Below, one piece after another: positions 9,401-16,251 of a stretch of 22,376 nt of DNA. Location of the stretch: contig NVVG01000026.1 in the NCBI GenBank assembly GCA_002402125.1, forward strand, positions 1,611 through 23,986. Direction: 5' to 3'. Position 1 is the stretch's first letter. The number at the start of each line of letters is the position of its first letter. The position numbers were made by a program, and so were the translations under genes. The stretch comes from Moraxellaceae bacterium. GTDB taxonomy: Bacteria; Pseudomonadota; Gammaproteobacteria; Pseudomonadales; Ketobacteraceae. The notes under the pieces are model-generated. The model saw only the letters and a list, made by a program, of their open reading frames with translations. It was not told where the DNA came from and searched no databases.

Positions 9401-10505
9401 TTGTGGTTTCTCGATTTTTATTAGGGGCGGTCTTTCCTAGATTTTTTGATGCTAACGTCGCTAGATAGTGTGGGACATCGATATTTGGTAAAATGCCTTC
9501 GTCGGCCATTATGTCATTTATTTGCTTATATACCCTACCCAAGTGATCAATTAAGCACTCTTGAAATGTAGCAAACACCACTTTTTCTACTGATTGATTG
9601 AATTGGTATCCATGAATAAAATGATGGAACGCCTTACACAATAATGATGGCGCATATGGGTTTTCTAAAGGAGCATCTTCCAGCGAGGGAAATACGGCTT
9701 CAAGCCTTAACTGTAATTCTAACAGCTGCTCCCTGAATTGAAGTTCAGCTCGCGATATCAAGACTCGTACAATTAACCAATCTTCAAAATCTTCTTTATC
9801 TACAAGCGATAGCTGACCAACTTCTAGATCCAACGCACCTGAACCCTGACCAATTTTGTGCTTTTTTCCGATAGACATTTCTTTTGCAGAAACCACAACG
9901 CTATCGATACAGCCTGTAACTATTTGACTGCCCTTTTTATTAAAGACTGCAATCGCGTCGAAAAACGCATGCTGATTGGTATCACTTTGCTTCTCGGCAC
10001 TATCTATCAATCGTTCGGCTAAAATAGTTAAATATTCATTCAACGTTTCATCAAGGAAGGTACTGAAACATTCGTTACTTTGAGACAGAATTTTATCTTT
10101 GGTTTTTAGTGTCAAAGAAGAGGTTTTAGATTGTGTGACGGCTTCCCGAGCTTGAGCTTGATTATCACTACTCGCCAACGTGGCTTTTTCTAATGCCTGA
10201 TAATTCACATGGTGATTTACATCAAATCTGGCGCCAATTCCAGCTTCACTATAATGAGAAATATTTGCGGTTATATGACAATCATCACCATCAACTGAAA
10301 TAACCAGTTGGATTGGATCACCTTGTTTAAGCCCATGATTTCGTATAGAAAAATATTGAGACTGGTCACTATACTCCAAATAAATGCCACCACGGCTATA
10401 GTCTCGTAATCTACAGGTATGGGCGGCACCACTCCTAATTGAAAAAACAGCATCCAGTTCTGTGCCTACACGCTCAAATTGTCGCCTTTTATGTTCACTT
10501 TGCAC
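6480..10505 (-). CDS. PilZ-DUF1631-GGDEF-EAL protein, probable c-di-GMP receptor/effector
   Basis: This is a 1341-residue cytoplasmic protein without membrane helices. N-terminal PilZ (about 1-115) keeps both binding motifs, RxxxR (Arg8, Arg12) and DxSxxG (Asp35, Ser37, Gly40). DUF1631 follows (about 145-890), split by a low-complexity Ser/Ala/Lys/Glu linker near 350-505. GGDEF spans about 907-1070, with D-LTGL at 917 but GSNEF at 993-997 instead of GGDEF, so cyclase activity is unlikely. EAL spans about 1090-1335: the ExLxR motif starts at Glu1126 but has Thr1130 for Arg, while the NLS, FEVTE, LDDFG (Asp1247, Asp1248), IKIDG and QGFHLGKP motifs remain. It may bind c-di-GMP at PilZ and possibly EAL, with weak or no turnover. 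The start is GTG; an in-frame ATG is not available nearby. The gene lies 99 bases downstream of the DUF2806-like gene, probably in the same transcript. Confidence 0.93.
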   Translation of the reverse strand: MQSEHKRRQFERVGTELDAVFSIRSGAAHTCRLRDYSRGGIYLEYSDQSQYFSIRNHGLKQGDPIQLVISVDGDDCHITANISHYSEAGIGARFDVNHHVNYQALEKATLASSDNQAQAREAVTQSKTSSLTLKTKDKILSQSNECFSTFLDETLNEYLTILAERLIDSAEKQSDTNQHAFFDAIAVFNKKGSQIVTGCIDSVVVSAKEMSIGKKHKIGQGSGALDLEVGQLSLVDKEDFEDWLIVRVLISRAELQFREQLLELQLRLEAVFPSLEDAPLENPYAPSLLCKAFHHFIHGYQFNQSVEKVVFATFQECLIDHLGRVYKQINDIMADEGILPNIDVPHYLATLASKNLGKTAPNKNRETTTKEIEGSDQQSVRSSADQKNVTEISKSETKDKPTGSYSNFQKSMKVAKEAYNTAINLRKLQSKVGQSKVEQASRTANAPASGSSGVAAEVSAVASQGAAGEGNKGFPSGATNPVEVIQSEGLIKAVDMVQGQLSEGSLEYSGEGALIHHIERQIETNDGAGLNIAEEDREKIDMIDALFQSILTNRQVYDELQPKFRKLEVPLLKVMMLDPDFLNEQFHPARQVVNSIAMLSDKESSNIVKNREKIEKIVDAILANYQEGDQAFRQALEELVPLVDKEESIVKRNVARVTESLDGQQRLQLATKAVEKTVEKRLSEKEIPLAFVNLLDNGWKELMRLCYIREGAKSKAWITSVSVIDQLLLRLGKDCYDEEKLTFSPKELYKLIEKGLSKIPSGKIIQKEILNELETFLRTGEVEASAYVEYKSKSVSDNKSVIDRMLDLGATGSRHQLARWAKRAMKLQQGQWVELDALSDRAYLCQLAWISDDQMRFVFVNHHGIKKAEIPLEKLAIAIKDREIKILSDERLPAVEEGLNSLVQKIYDQLSFDSAHDQLTGLATRKEFERCLARSVARAKKSQQQYMLCYIDLVEFKVINNNCGYEGGDSLLRLIANELLGASSKDDVVGRLGSNEFAVLCPVDSENEAFQLATKLQRVVQEIRFTWSEQSYKISASCAMVVFDHTGDHVLELLRGVESACSISKDIGHTEVHVYNPDDKQLEERDSVMSWVARINNALDNDQLKLRCQMISPINDCEGIRKPHYEVLLTVVDDDGEHLPPADFIKAAEEYSRMAQVDRWIIEHVFMWMSDHPAYLETIGGFAINLSGHSLNDDSFLDYIFEKLVEFDIPRNKLVFEVTETTAVANLDDAADFINEMKDIGCRFSLDDFGAGQSSYAYLKTLPVDFIKIDGAFVKDIADDDVDYAMVKSITDMGHFLDKLIVAEYVCSQEILDIVEDIGVDYVQGFHLGKPCYIEDLVQGS

Positions 10506-10587
10506 GATATATGTCCATGATTATTCGTCACTTTCGCTCAATTGCAGGCTAAATGCCTACGCATAGACGATGGTTTCAGTCGACGTA

Positions 10588-10617
10588 AATTTGCTTAACT
10601 TAAATTAGCTTAACTGA
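10588..10617 (-). repeat. Imperfect 15-bp tandem duplication spanning a stop codon
   Basis: The plus-strand units AATTTGCTTAACTTA (10588-10602) and AATTAGCTTAACTGA (10603-10617) match at 13 of 15 positions. The second unit contains the TAA stop of the minus-strand DUF2806-like gene; the equivalent codon in the first unit is AAA. The duplication therefore sits at the 3' end of that gene. Confidence 0.75.
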
Positions 10618-11633
10618 AGTGTAGATGAATCTGGGACAATATCGACGATGCTCACCGATATTCCTCGTGCGTGGAGGTCTTGTAAAACGTGGTTAAGGTA
10701 TTCTTGATCTACTGAGGAGGTTACTAATGGCAGTAATTCTCTACCGACACTTGTAAGCTTATAGGCAGGAACGTGTAATTCAGTTCTAGGTTGCGTGGAC
10801 GTTAACTTTAGCTTTTTATCTGCTAGGACTAAATTAGCTAAAAAGCCATGATGTACCTCTGAATGCAAAGTCTTAGAAAGTACTTTTCCAAAAACCCCTC
10901 TGACGATGCCATTTTCCTCTAGGGTTTCAAATAACTTAGAATCAAATCGCCCGGTTAATGCTTGCAAGGCGCTGCGATATACAAAATCACCTATTGTCCA
11001 GGATGCCAATTTGCTCAGATTCTCTGCATCTTTAATGGAAAACTCTGATAGGTCACCTAATACCCGAAGACTACAGCTTCCGGTATGTCTAAGCTCTTGC
11101 ACTAAGATCCGAGCCCATAACTGTTGCAACTCGCCGTTGGAAATCTCGCAAGCATTCGACTTCCAACGATTAAACCAGCGCATATCCAGTGGTTTTTCGT
11201 CTATTTCTGTTAAATTGAGCCCTAGAATAATTTGCTCTGCCATCAAATAGAGCTTTTGTAACCGCAGCAGCCTTTCTAGTGCTTCATACCGCTGGATATC
11301 ATCAATGTTATCCAGCATTTTTCCAATACTAGGAAATTGGAATAACCGTTCTGAATCTGTCTCTGGGAATTCAATAAGTTGCGAAAACTCAACATCTGCA
11401 GCGACGTCGTCTTCCGTAGAAAACGATGCTCCAGGGCCGCCTACACCCCTGGTTATGTCATGCAGTTGTTTTTCAATATCCAATAGGTGCGCGATTTCCT
11501 GCCGCCTAAGTTCACCGATTGCTTGGCCATTTGGATGACTCTTTTCTGGAGGCGAGATACCAAGCATCTCTCTGGGTGTTAAATGGTCCCAGAGTTTACG
11601 TAGCAACTGAAGGCGCAATATGGACTTGCTCAC
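10605..11633 (-). CDS. DUF2806-like protein of unknown function
   Basis: This is a 342-residue soluble protein with no signal peptide or membrane helix. Residues about 149-203 carry a pattern typical of DUF2806 proteins: WFNRWKSNACEISNGELQQL, LWARILVQEL, then a Gly-Ser-Cys-Ser-Leu-Arg-x-Leu stretch and a 'LS.F...DAE' helix. The N-terminal half is helical and rich in Leu, Arg and Glu; the C-terminal part looks mixed alpha/beta. No catalytic motif is visible and the molecular role of the family is not established. The start is GTG, strongly supported by GGAAGGAG just upstream (rc of 11640-11647). It is the first gene of a minus-strand run with the PilZ/DUF1631/GGDEF/EAL gene 99 bases downstream, which suggests but does not prove a link to c-di-GMP signalling. 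The family name is by pattern memory. Confidence 0.68.
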   Translation of the reverse strand: MSKSILRLQLLRKLWDHLTPREMLGISPPEKSHPNGQAIGELRRQEIAHLLDIEKQLHDITRGVGGPGASFSTEDDVAADVEFSQLIEFPETDSERLFQFPSIGKMLDNIDDIQRYEALERLLRLQKLYLMAEQIILGLNLTEIDEKPLDMRWFNRWKSNACEISNGELQQLWARILVQELRHTGSCSLRVLGDLSEFSIKDAENLSKLASWTIGDFVYRSALQALTGRFDSKLFETLEENGIVRGVFGKVLSKTLHSEVHHGFLANLVLADKKLKLTSTQPRTELHVPAYKLTSVGRELLPLVTSSVDQEYLNHVLQDLHARGISVSIVDIVPDSSTLQLS

Positions 11634-11765
11634 CGTTTCTCCTTCCTATAATTTCGAGCCATTCGTTTCAAAAGTGATTCTGAGAGAAAATTGGTTGAAG
11701 TAATCCAGGATAACAAAACTTGGGCTAAATATGTGGTTCATTTTCGATTTAAGAGGGCATTTTAC

Positions 11766-11777
11766 AATATCGATATT
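11766..11777. promoter_or_regulatory. 12-bp perfect palindrome upstream of the DUF2806-like gene
   Basis: AATATCGATATT is a perfect palindrome 133 bases before the GTG start, in the 247-base gap between the DUF2806-like and DUF2591 genes. It could be an operator. A TATCCT with TG upstream (minus strand, 11708-11713) is a poor extended -10 candidate. No other structure is evident in the gap. Confidence 0.25.
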
Positions 11778-11880
11778 CTATTATGCCGTTCGAATTAGAC
11801 AACCAATTACCAGGTACTCATTAAACGTTGTTTACTGCTATTCCAATTAGGCAAATTGCTTTATCTAAATCATTTACACA

Positions 11881-12186
11881 TCACTCTTCGACATTACTAC
11901 CAAATCGTAACGCTATTACCAGCCGGTTTGCAGCAACGAGTGGACTATCTGCATAATAGCTATGGCCGGAGGTTGAGGCCAACCATTCGCCAGCCAGACG
12001 CTGTAAGTTTATCGTATAGGTCTCTAAAAGATCTGGGAGAAGCGCTTTATCCTCACAAAAGTGGAATCGTCCATCGGCATAGCCACTTTCAAACTCTTCT
12101 TTAGTTCCATTGTTTTCCAGCACCTCGCATGCATGTTTATACATCCAATAGTCTAGTTCTTTGCCTTCTAGAGTGGCTACATTCAT
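11881..12186 (-). CDS. DUF2591 (NinX-like) small protein
   Basis: This is a 101-residue soluble protein. It opens with a variant of the LxGxxLDYWV motif typical of DUF2591 (here LEGKELDYWMYKHACEVL) and closes with a version of the family's C-terminal motif 'PL.A..R..VA.+FG' (SPLVAANRLVIALRFGSN). DUF2591 includes phage NinX and is common in phages and chromosomes; no function is known. Neighbours show no integrase, terminase or capsid gene, so it stands alone here. The ATG has only a weak purine-rich leader. It lies 128 bases downstream of the phosphoglucomutase gene on the same strand and could be read from it. Confidence 0.72.
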   Translation of the reverse strand: MNVATLEGKELDYWMYKHACEVLENNGTKEEFESGYADGRFHFCEDKALLPDLLETYTINLQRLAGEWLASTSGHSYYADSPLVAANRLVIALRFGSNVEE

Positions 12187-12227
12187 TCTTTTTTACTCAA
12201 TGGTTACTAAATTGACGCAATTAGCAG

Positions 12228-12244
12228 GTTGGTTCTAAACCAAC
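12228..12244 (-). other. Small inverted repeat between pgm and the DUF2591 gene
   Basis: GTTGGTT and AACCAAC flank a three-base CTA loop, 71 bases past the pgm stop. No T-run follows in the direction of pgm transcription. It may be a weak 3'-end structure or chance. Confidence 0.3.
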
Positions 12245-12314
12245 GTATAATTAGTTTTAATGTGAAGCATTCTTGTTCAAAGGGATTGATCAGTCAACCC
12301 CCTAAATCAATCAA

Positions 12315-13946
12315 TTAGGTTTTGACAGTCGGTTGTTTCATCCCCGTGTTCTCTTCAATTCCAGCAATCGCATCGGCAACCCGCCCTAGTGATGACAATG
12401 TATCAAATACATCGTCAAATAATTTATCAGCATCAGTTTCAATTTTCTCCAGATAGACTCGCAATGTTGCGTTCCCGGTTCCAGTTCCAGACAGCCGGTA
12501 TACGATACGATGTCCCCCACGAAAGACAAGTCTGATACCCTGATTCTTCGATACAGAGCCGTCAACAGGGTCGGAATATGAAAAGCTATCGGCATTATCA
12601 ATAATGTATTCTGGAGCTATAGTGTTTGTAAATTGCTCAGCTCGTTTAGCTAATTCAGACATAATAATATCGGCTTTTTCTTGTGGGATATTTTCATAAT
12701 CATACCGACAATAGTAACTACGCCCATATTTATTCCATAAGACTGCAAGTATCTGCTTTGGTGATTGCTTTAGTTGTCCACAAATAGTTAACCAGCACAA
12801 TACCGTCCAAATACCATCTTTCTCTCTAATATGATCTGCGCCAGTACCAAAGCTTTCTTCGCCACACAAGTTGATCTTGCCTGCATCCAACAGATTGCCA
12901 AAAAATTTCCAGCCAGTAGGTGTTTCGAAACATGGTATGCCTTTATCTAATGCAACACGATCTAATGCGGTGCTAGTGGGCATAGATCGCGCAACGCCAC
13001 TCAACCCCTGTTCGAACTGCGGGATCAGGTGAGAATACTCGGCAATAACCGCCAGGCTGTCACTTGGGCTTACAAAAATGTCTTGGCCGAGGATGAGGTT
13101 TCTATCACCGTCGCCGTCCGACGCAGCGCCTAACAAAGGAGAGTCTTCCTTCGACATATGTTGGATCAACGCTTTTGCGTGCACAAGATTTGGATCAGGG
13201 TGTTCACCACCAAAATCCTCAAGGGGCACACCATTTATAATAGCTTCAGAGGGCGCTCCTAGTTCATCGACAAAAACCGTCTTTGCATAGGGGCCGGTCA
13301 CCGCATGCATTGCATCAAATGCCAAAGAAAGAGACCCTTCAGAAAACGCCTTTTTAAGCCATTGAAAATCAAAAAGCCGTGACATCAATTCGCTGTACTC
13401 TGTCACAGGATCAATGACCTCAATAACCATGTTATTTAACTCAGTATTACCCAGTGTTGAGATATCAATATCGCTGACGTCAAATATATGGAATTGCGTT
13501 ATCTTTTGCGTGCGCTCGTATAGTGCATCAGTGAAGGATTCAGGAGCAGGACTACCATTTGAATTATTAAATTTAATGCCAAAATCGCCCTCTGGCCCTC
13601 CTGGGTTATGGCTTGCTGAAAGAATAATTCCACCACCGGCACCATAATGTCGAATTAGGTTTGAAACCGCCGGAGTGGACAATATACCGCCCCTTCCAAC
13701 CAAAACCTTCCTTACTTGGTTAGCCGCCGCGATTTTTAAAATATGCTGGATTGCATGGTCATTGTAATAACGACCATCACCCCCCACAATTAGCAGTTCT
13801 TTTTCAGACGTTGACAGAAGATCAAGCATAGATTGTACAAAATTAGCCAAATAGTGCGGCTGTTGTACATGCTTTACCTTCTTACGTAAGCCAGAAGTTC
13901 CTGGCTTTTGGTCACTAAAAGATTGTGTGCTTACTGTACGAATCAT
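12315..13946 (-). CDS. pgm: Phosphoglucomutase (alpha-D-glucose phosphate-specific, PGM1-like)
   Basis: This cytoplasmic enzyme interconverts glucose 1-phosphate and glucose 6-phosphate, linking glycolysis to glycogen, UDP-glucose and exopolysaccharide synthesis. All landmarks are present: the N-terminal QKPGTSGLRKKV phosphate-handling loop, the phosphoserine loop SASHNPGGPEGDFGIKFN, the metal loop SDGDGDRN, the sugar-binding loop CGEESFGTG and the C-terminal phosphate-binding RLSGTGTGNATLRVYLE. The wording of these motifs is closer to eukaryotic PGM1 and Agrobacterium-type Pgm than to E. coli Pgm, which has a different N-terminus. I chose the ATG at 13946 (544 codons with stop) because the protein then starts as PGM1 proteins do and GGTGGGA lies upstream. 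The frame extends to TTG at 13991, with another ATG at 13982. It is divergent from ppnN across a 180-base gap. Confidence 0.93.
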   Translation of the reverse strand: MIRTVSTQSFSDQKPGTSGLRKKVKHVQQPHYLANFVQSMLDLLSTSEKELLIVGGDGRYYNDHAIQHILKIAAANQVRKVLVGRGGILSTPAVSNLIRHYGAGGGIILSASHNPGGPEGDFGIKFNNSNGSPAPESFTDALYERTQKITQFHIFDVSDIDISTLGNTELNNMVIEVIDPVTEYSELMSRLFDFQWLKKAFSEGSLSLAFDAMHAVTGPYAKTVFVDELGAPSEAIINGVPLEDFGGEHPDPNLVHAKALIQHMSKEDSPLLGAASDGDGDRNLILGQDIFVSPSDSLAVIAEYSHLIPQFEQGLSGVARSMPTSTALDRVALDKGIPCFETPTGWKFFGNLLDAGKINLCGEESFGTGADHIREKDGIWTVLCWLTICGQLKQSPKQILAVLWNKYGRSYYCRYDYENIPQEKADIIMSELAKRAEQFTNTIAPEYIIDNADSFSYSDPVDGSVSKNQGIRLVFRGGHRIVYRLSGTGTGNATLRVYLEKIETDADKLFDDVFDTLSSLGRVADAIAGIEENTGMKQPTVKT

Positions 13947-14053
13947 GTATCCCACCGATACAGTTGGTTGCTTTTTGATCATATAGGTCAAGTATTTAGG
14001 CGGTATATGCTATATTTCATAGTAAGACATGTCACGAAGTTACTGATATTTTA

Positions 14054-14100
14054 GAACGTTAAGGGCTTTCTTCGAAATCCCGCTAAACTTGATAACGTTC
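14054..14100. promoter_or_regulatory. Paired 8-bp inverted sites in the pgm/ppnN divergent region
   Basis: GAACGTTA (14054-14061) and TAACGTTC (14093-14100) are exact inverted copies, centred 39 bases apart. They lie in the gap between the divergent pgm and ppnN genes, and the second ends 26 bases before the ppnN ATG. This arrangement would suit a shared regulator that binds two sites, but AACGTT is itself palindromic and a chance pair is possible. Confidence 0.3.
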
Positions 14101-14126
14101 AACAATGTATAGGCTAAAGGTTTTCT

Positions 14127-15536
14127 ATGACTAATAACCCCATGCAAAATAAATCAAATGCAAAAAATGAACCACACTGGATAACGGTTTCCCCAGAATC
14201 TACCATGGAAGTATTATCAGCGGCCGAAGTTGACCAACTTGCGGCCCTAGCAGACTCGGAAGCGCATTCTTTATTTAGACAATGCGCTCTTGCTGTACTT
14301 AATGCAGGTAGCACTATTGACGATACGAGTGTCGTTCTCGACATCTATTCTGATTTCAAGATAAAATTTATCCGCCAATCTAGAGGTATTAAACTCGTAT
14401 TAAGCGATGCACCACCCGCTGCATTTGTTGATGGTAAAATGATTAGGGGTATCCGCAAGCAATTGTTTTCCGTACTTAGGGATGTACTGTATGTTTTAAA
14501 TGAAATAATGCAATCAAACCGATTTGACTTGAATAATAGTGAAGGAATCACAAACGTTGTTTTTCATATTTTAAGAAACGCCAACCTTTTCACCGAAAGT
14601 AACCAGACTCCTATCGCCGTGTGCTGGGGTGGGCACTCAATAAGTAGGGAGGAATACGACTTCACCAAAGACGTGGGATATCATTTAGGTTTGAGAGAAA
14701 TCAACATCATCACGGGTTGTGGGCCAGGTGCAATGAAAGGGCCTATGAAAGGCGCTACCATCGGTCACGCGAAACAACATACGCGAAAGGGTCGTTATAT
14801 TGGTATTACCGAACCGGGCATTATCGCTGCAGAATCACCCAACCCGATCGTTAACGAACTGGTTATCCTTCCCGATATAGAGAAGCGCTTAGAAGCCTTT
14901 GTTAGAACAGGACACGGTATTATTGTATTTCCTGGAGGCGCAGGCACCGCTGAAGAGATTCTGTATATTCTTGGTATTTTATTACACCCGAAAAATAAAG
15001 GTATCCCTTACCCCTTAATCTTTGCTTGTAGCAAAAAGAACGAAGATTACTTTAAACAAATAGATGAATTTATTGGTGTGACCCTTGGCGCTGAAGCCCA
15101 GTCCAAATATACAATTATCACTGATGACCCAGAAGAAGTCGCTCGCACCCTAAACCATTTGAGTGAAGACGTTTTCACTTACAGAAAACACCACAAAGAT
15201 GCATTCTATTTTAATTGGATGCTATACCTAGACCCAGACTTACAAACACCGTTTGATCCCACCCATACCAACATGTCAAAATTAGACCTCTCTCCCGGTC
15301 TGCCACCACACAAACTCGCAGCCTCTTTGAGAAAAGCTTTTTCTGGTATTGTTGCGGGCAACGTTAAAGAGCAAGGATTAAAAGCCATCAGACAATTCGG
15401 GCCTTATAAAATACACGGCGATCCAGCCATACTTTCGCCATTAGACAAGCTGCTTGCCACCTTTGTAAAACAAGGTAGGATGAAAATAGGGGGGGGAACT
15501 TACAATCCTTGTTACGAAGTCATTGTAGGCGATTAG
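14127..15536 (+). CDS. ppnN: Pyrimidine/purine nucleotide 5'-monophosphate nucleosidase
   Basis: This 469-residue cytoplasmic enzyme of the LOG-like family (E. coli PpnN/YgdH, 454 residues) cleaves the N-glycosidic bond of nucleoside monophosphates to give the base and ribose 5-phosphate. In E. coli it binds (p)ppGpp, which stimulates it. The central Rossmann region carries CWGGHSISREEYDF, the phosphate-binding ITGCGPGAMKGPMKGA stretch and the LOG catalytic signature PGGAGTAEEILYIL with its Arg/Glu context (IEKRLEAFVRTGHG). The N-terminal 150 residues and the C-terminal 130 residues match the extra domains that set PpnN apart from short LOG proteins. The ATG at 14127 has AAAGG seven bases upstream. 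It is convergent with the cyclic-nucleotide-binding gene, 35 bases away, and divergent from pgm. Confidence 0.95.
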   Translation: MTNNPMQNKSNAKNEPHWITVSPESTMEVLSAAEVDQLAALADSEAHSLFRQCALAVLNAGSTIDDTSVVLDIYSDFKIKFIRQSRGIKLVLSDAPPAAFVDGKMIRGIRKQLFSVLRDVLYVLNEIMQSNRFDLNNSEGITNVVFHILRNANLFTESNQTPIAVCWGGHSISREEYDFTKDVGYHLGLREINIITGCGPGAMKGPMKGATIGHAKQHTRKGRYIGITEPGIIAAESPNPIVNELVILPDIEKRLEAFVRTGHGIIVFPGGAGTAEEILYILGILLHPKNKGIPYPLIFACSKKNEDYFKQIDEFIGVTLGAEAQSKYTIITDDPEEVARTLNHLSEDVFTYRKHHKDAFYFNWMLYLDPDLQTPFDPTHTNMSKLDLSPGLPPHKLAASLRKAFSGIVAGNVKEQGLKAIRQFGPYKIHGDPAILSPLDKLLATFVKQGRMKIGGGTYNPCYEVIVGD

Positions 15537-15571
15537 CTACTCGAACCTTGCCCTACTTTGATTATCTGATG

Positions 15572-16108
15572 CTATCCAGCGCTGTCTTTCGCGGCGTTAG
15601 CATCAGCCCTATCTTTATCAAAAAACTCTATTGAACCATTGATAATTTCAGCTTCTACCCGTTGGCGGAAAGAACTTTCGTCTGCCATCCGTAAGCGACG
15701 CGTGACTTCCCTGCCCATATTCATCTGCAGTAATGCGAATTGTTCTAAATCGGATTCATATATCTCCATCAAATCCGCAGAAGTAATAGTAATCATGCGG
15801 CTATCCTTAAGAACATAGGCGGAAGCACTTCGGGGCATAAAATCAAATAAAGCCATCTCTCCAATACAATCACCAGACTGCATTCTTCTAAGCAAATAGT
15901 GGCGATCTTCACTACGTTTGATTATTGCTATCTCGCCAGTTTCAATGACATACATCGCAGAAGAATGGTCGCCCTCCTGAAAAACATAGTGGCCTTTCCC
16001 CAATACTTTTGATGAAGACTGGTTGAGCAATAGACGTATAACATCCGGCTTGATCCCTCCAAACACTGGGACACTTTGTAATAACTCTATCCTTTCATCA
16101 ACGTCCAT
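15572..16108 (-). CDS. Single-domain cyclic-nucleotide-binding protein (CRP-like sensor without HTH)
   Basis: This is a 178-residue soluble protein. Residues about 10-130 form a cNMP-binding beta-roll: the GIKPDVIRLLL helix, the VFQEGDHSSAMYVIETGEIAI strands, and the phosphate-binding cassette GDCIGEMALFDFMPRSASAYV with the key Glu and Arg that contact cyclic nucleotide in CRP/PKA domains. After it comes a long helix (about 130-160) like the CRP dimer helix, but there is no helix-turn-helix, so it is not a DNA-binding CRP homologue. It may act as a cAMP- or cGMP-binding partner protein. The start is ATG with GGGTGA six to ten bases upstream. It lies 143 bases downstream of tesA on the same strand, an AT-rich gap that could carry its own promoter. 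Confidence 0.88.
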   Translation of the reverse strand: MDVDERIELLQSVPVFGGIKPDVIRLLLNQSSSKVLGKGHYVFQEGDHSSAMYVIETGEIAIIKRSEDRHYLLRRMQSGDCIGEMALFDFMPRSASAYVLKDSRMITITSADLMEIYESDLEQFALLQMNMGREVTRRLRMADESSFRQRVEAEIINGSIEFFDKDRADANAAKDSAG

Positions 16109-16143
16109 CTAATCACCCGAATCAACTAATTTTTAGAGATCCC

Positions 16144-16165
16144 TTATAAGCAATAAGTTATAAGC
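16144..16165 (-). repeat. TTATAAGC direct repeat upstream of the cNMP-binding gene
   Basis: TTATAAGC occurs at 16144-16151 and 16158-16165, a 14-base period, within the AT-rich gap 36-57 bases upstream of the cNMP-binding gene's ATG. These may include -10-like sequence or a regulator site; no matched -35 is convincing. Confidence 0.3.
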
Positions 16166-16251
16166 TATAAACGATTACTAACATAGCAATAATGGTGCCG
16201 AAATAGCGATTTTGCAAGGCTTTCGTTTCTAATGAAGCTAGGGGTAAAAAA

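Noticed and set aside
11881..12186. Prophage remnant suggested by the NinX-like protein
   Set aside because: No integrase, attachment repeats, capsid, terminase or lysis gene is present, and both flanks are metabolic or signalling genes.
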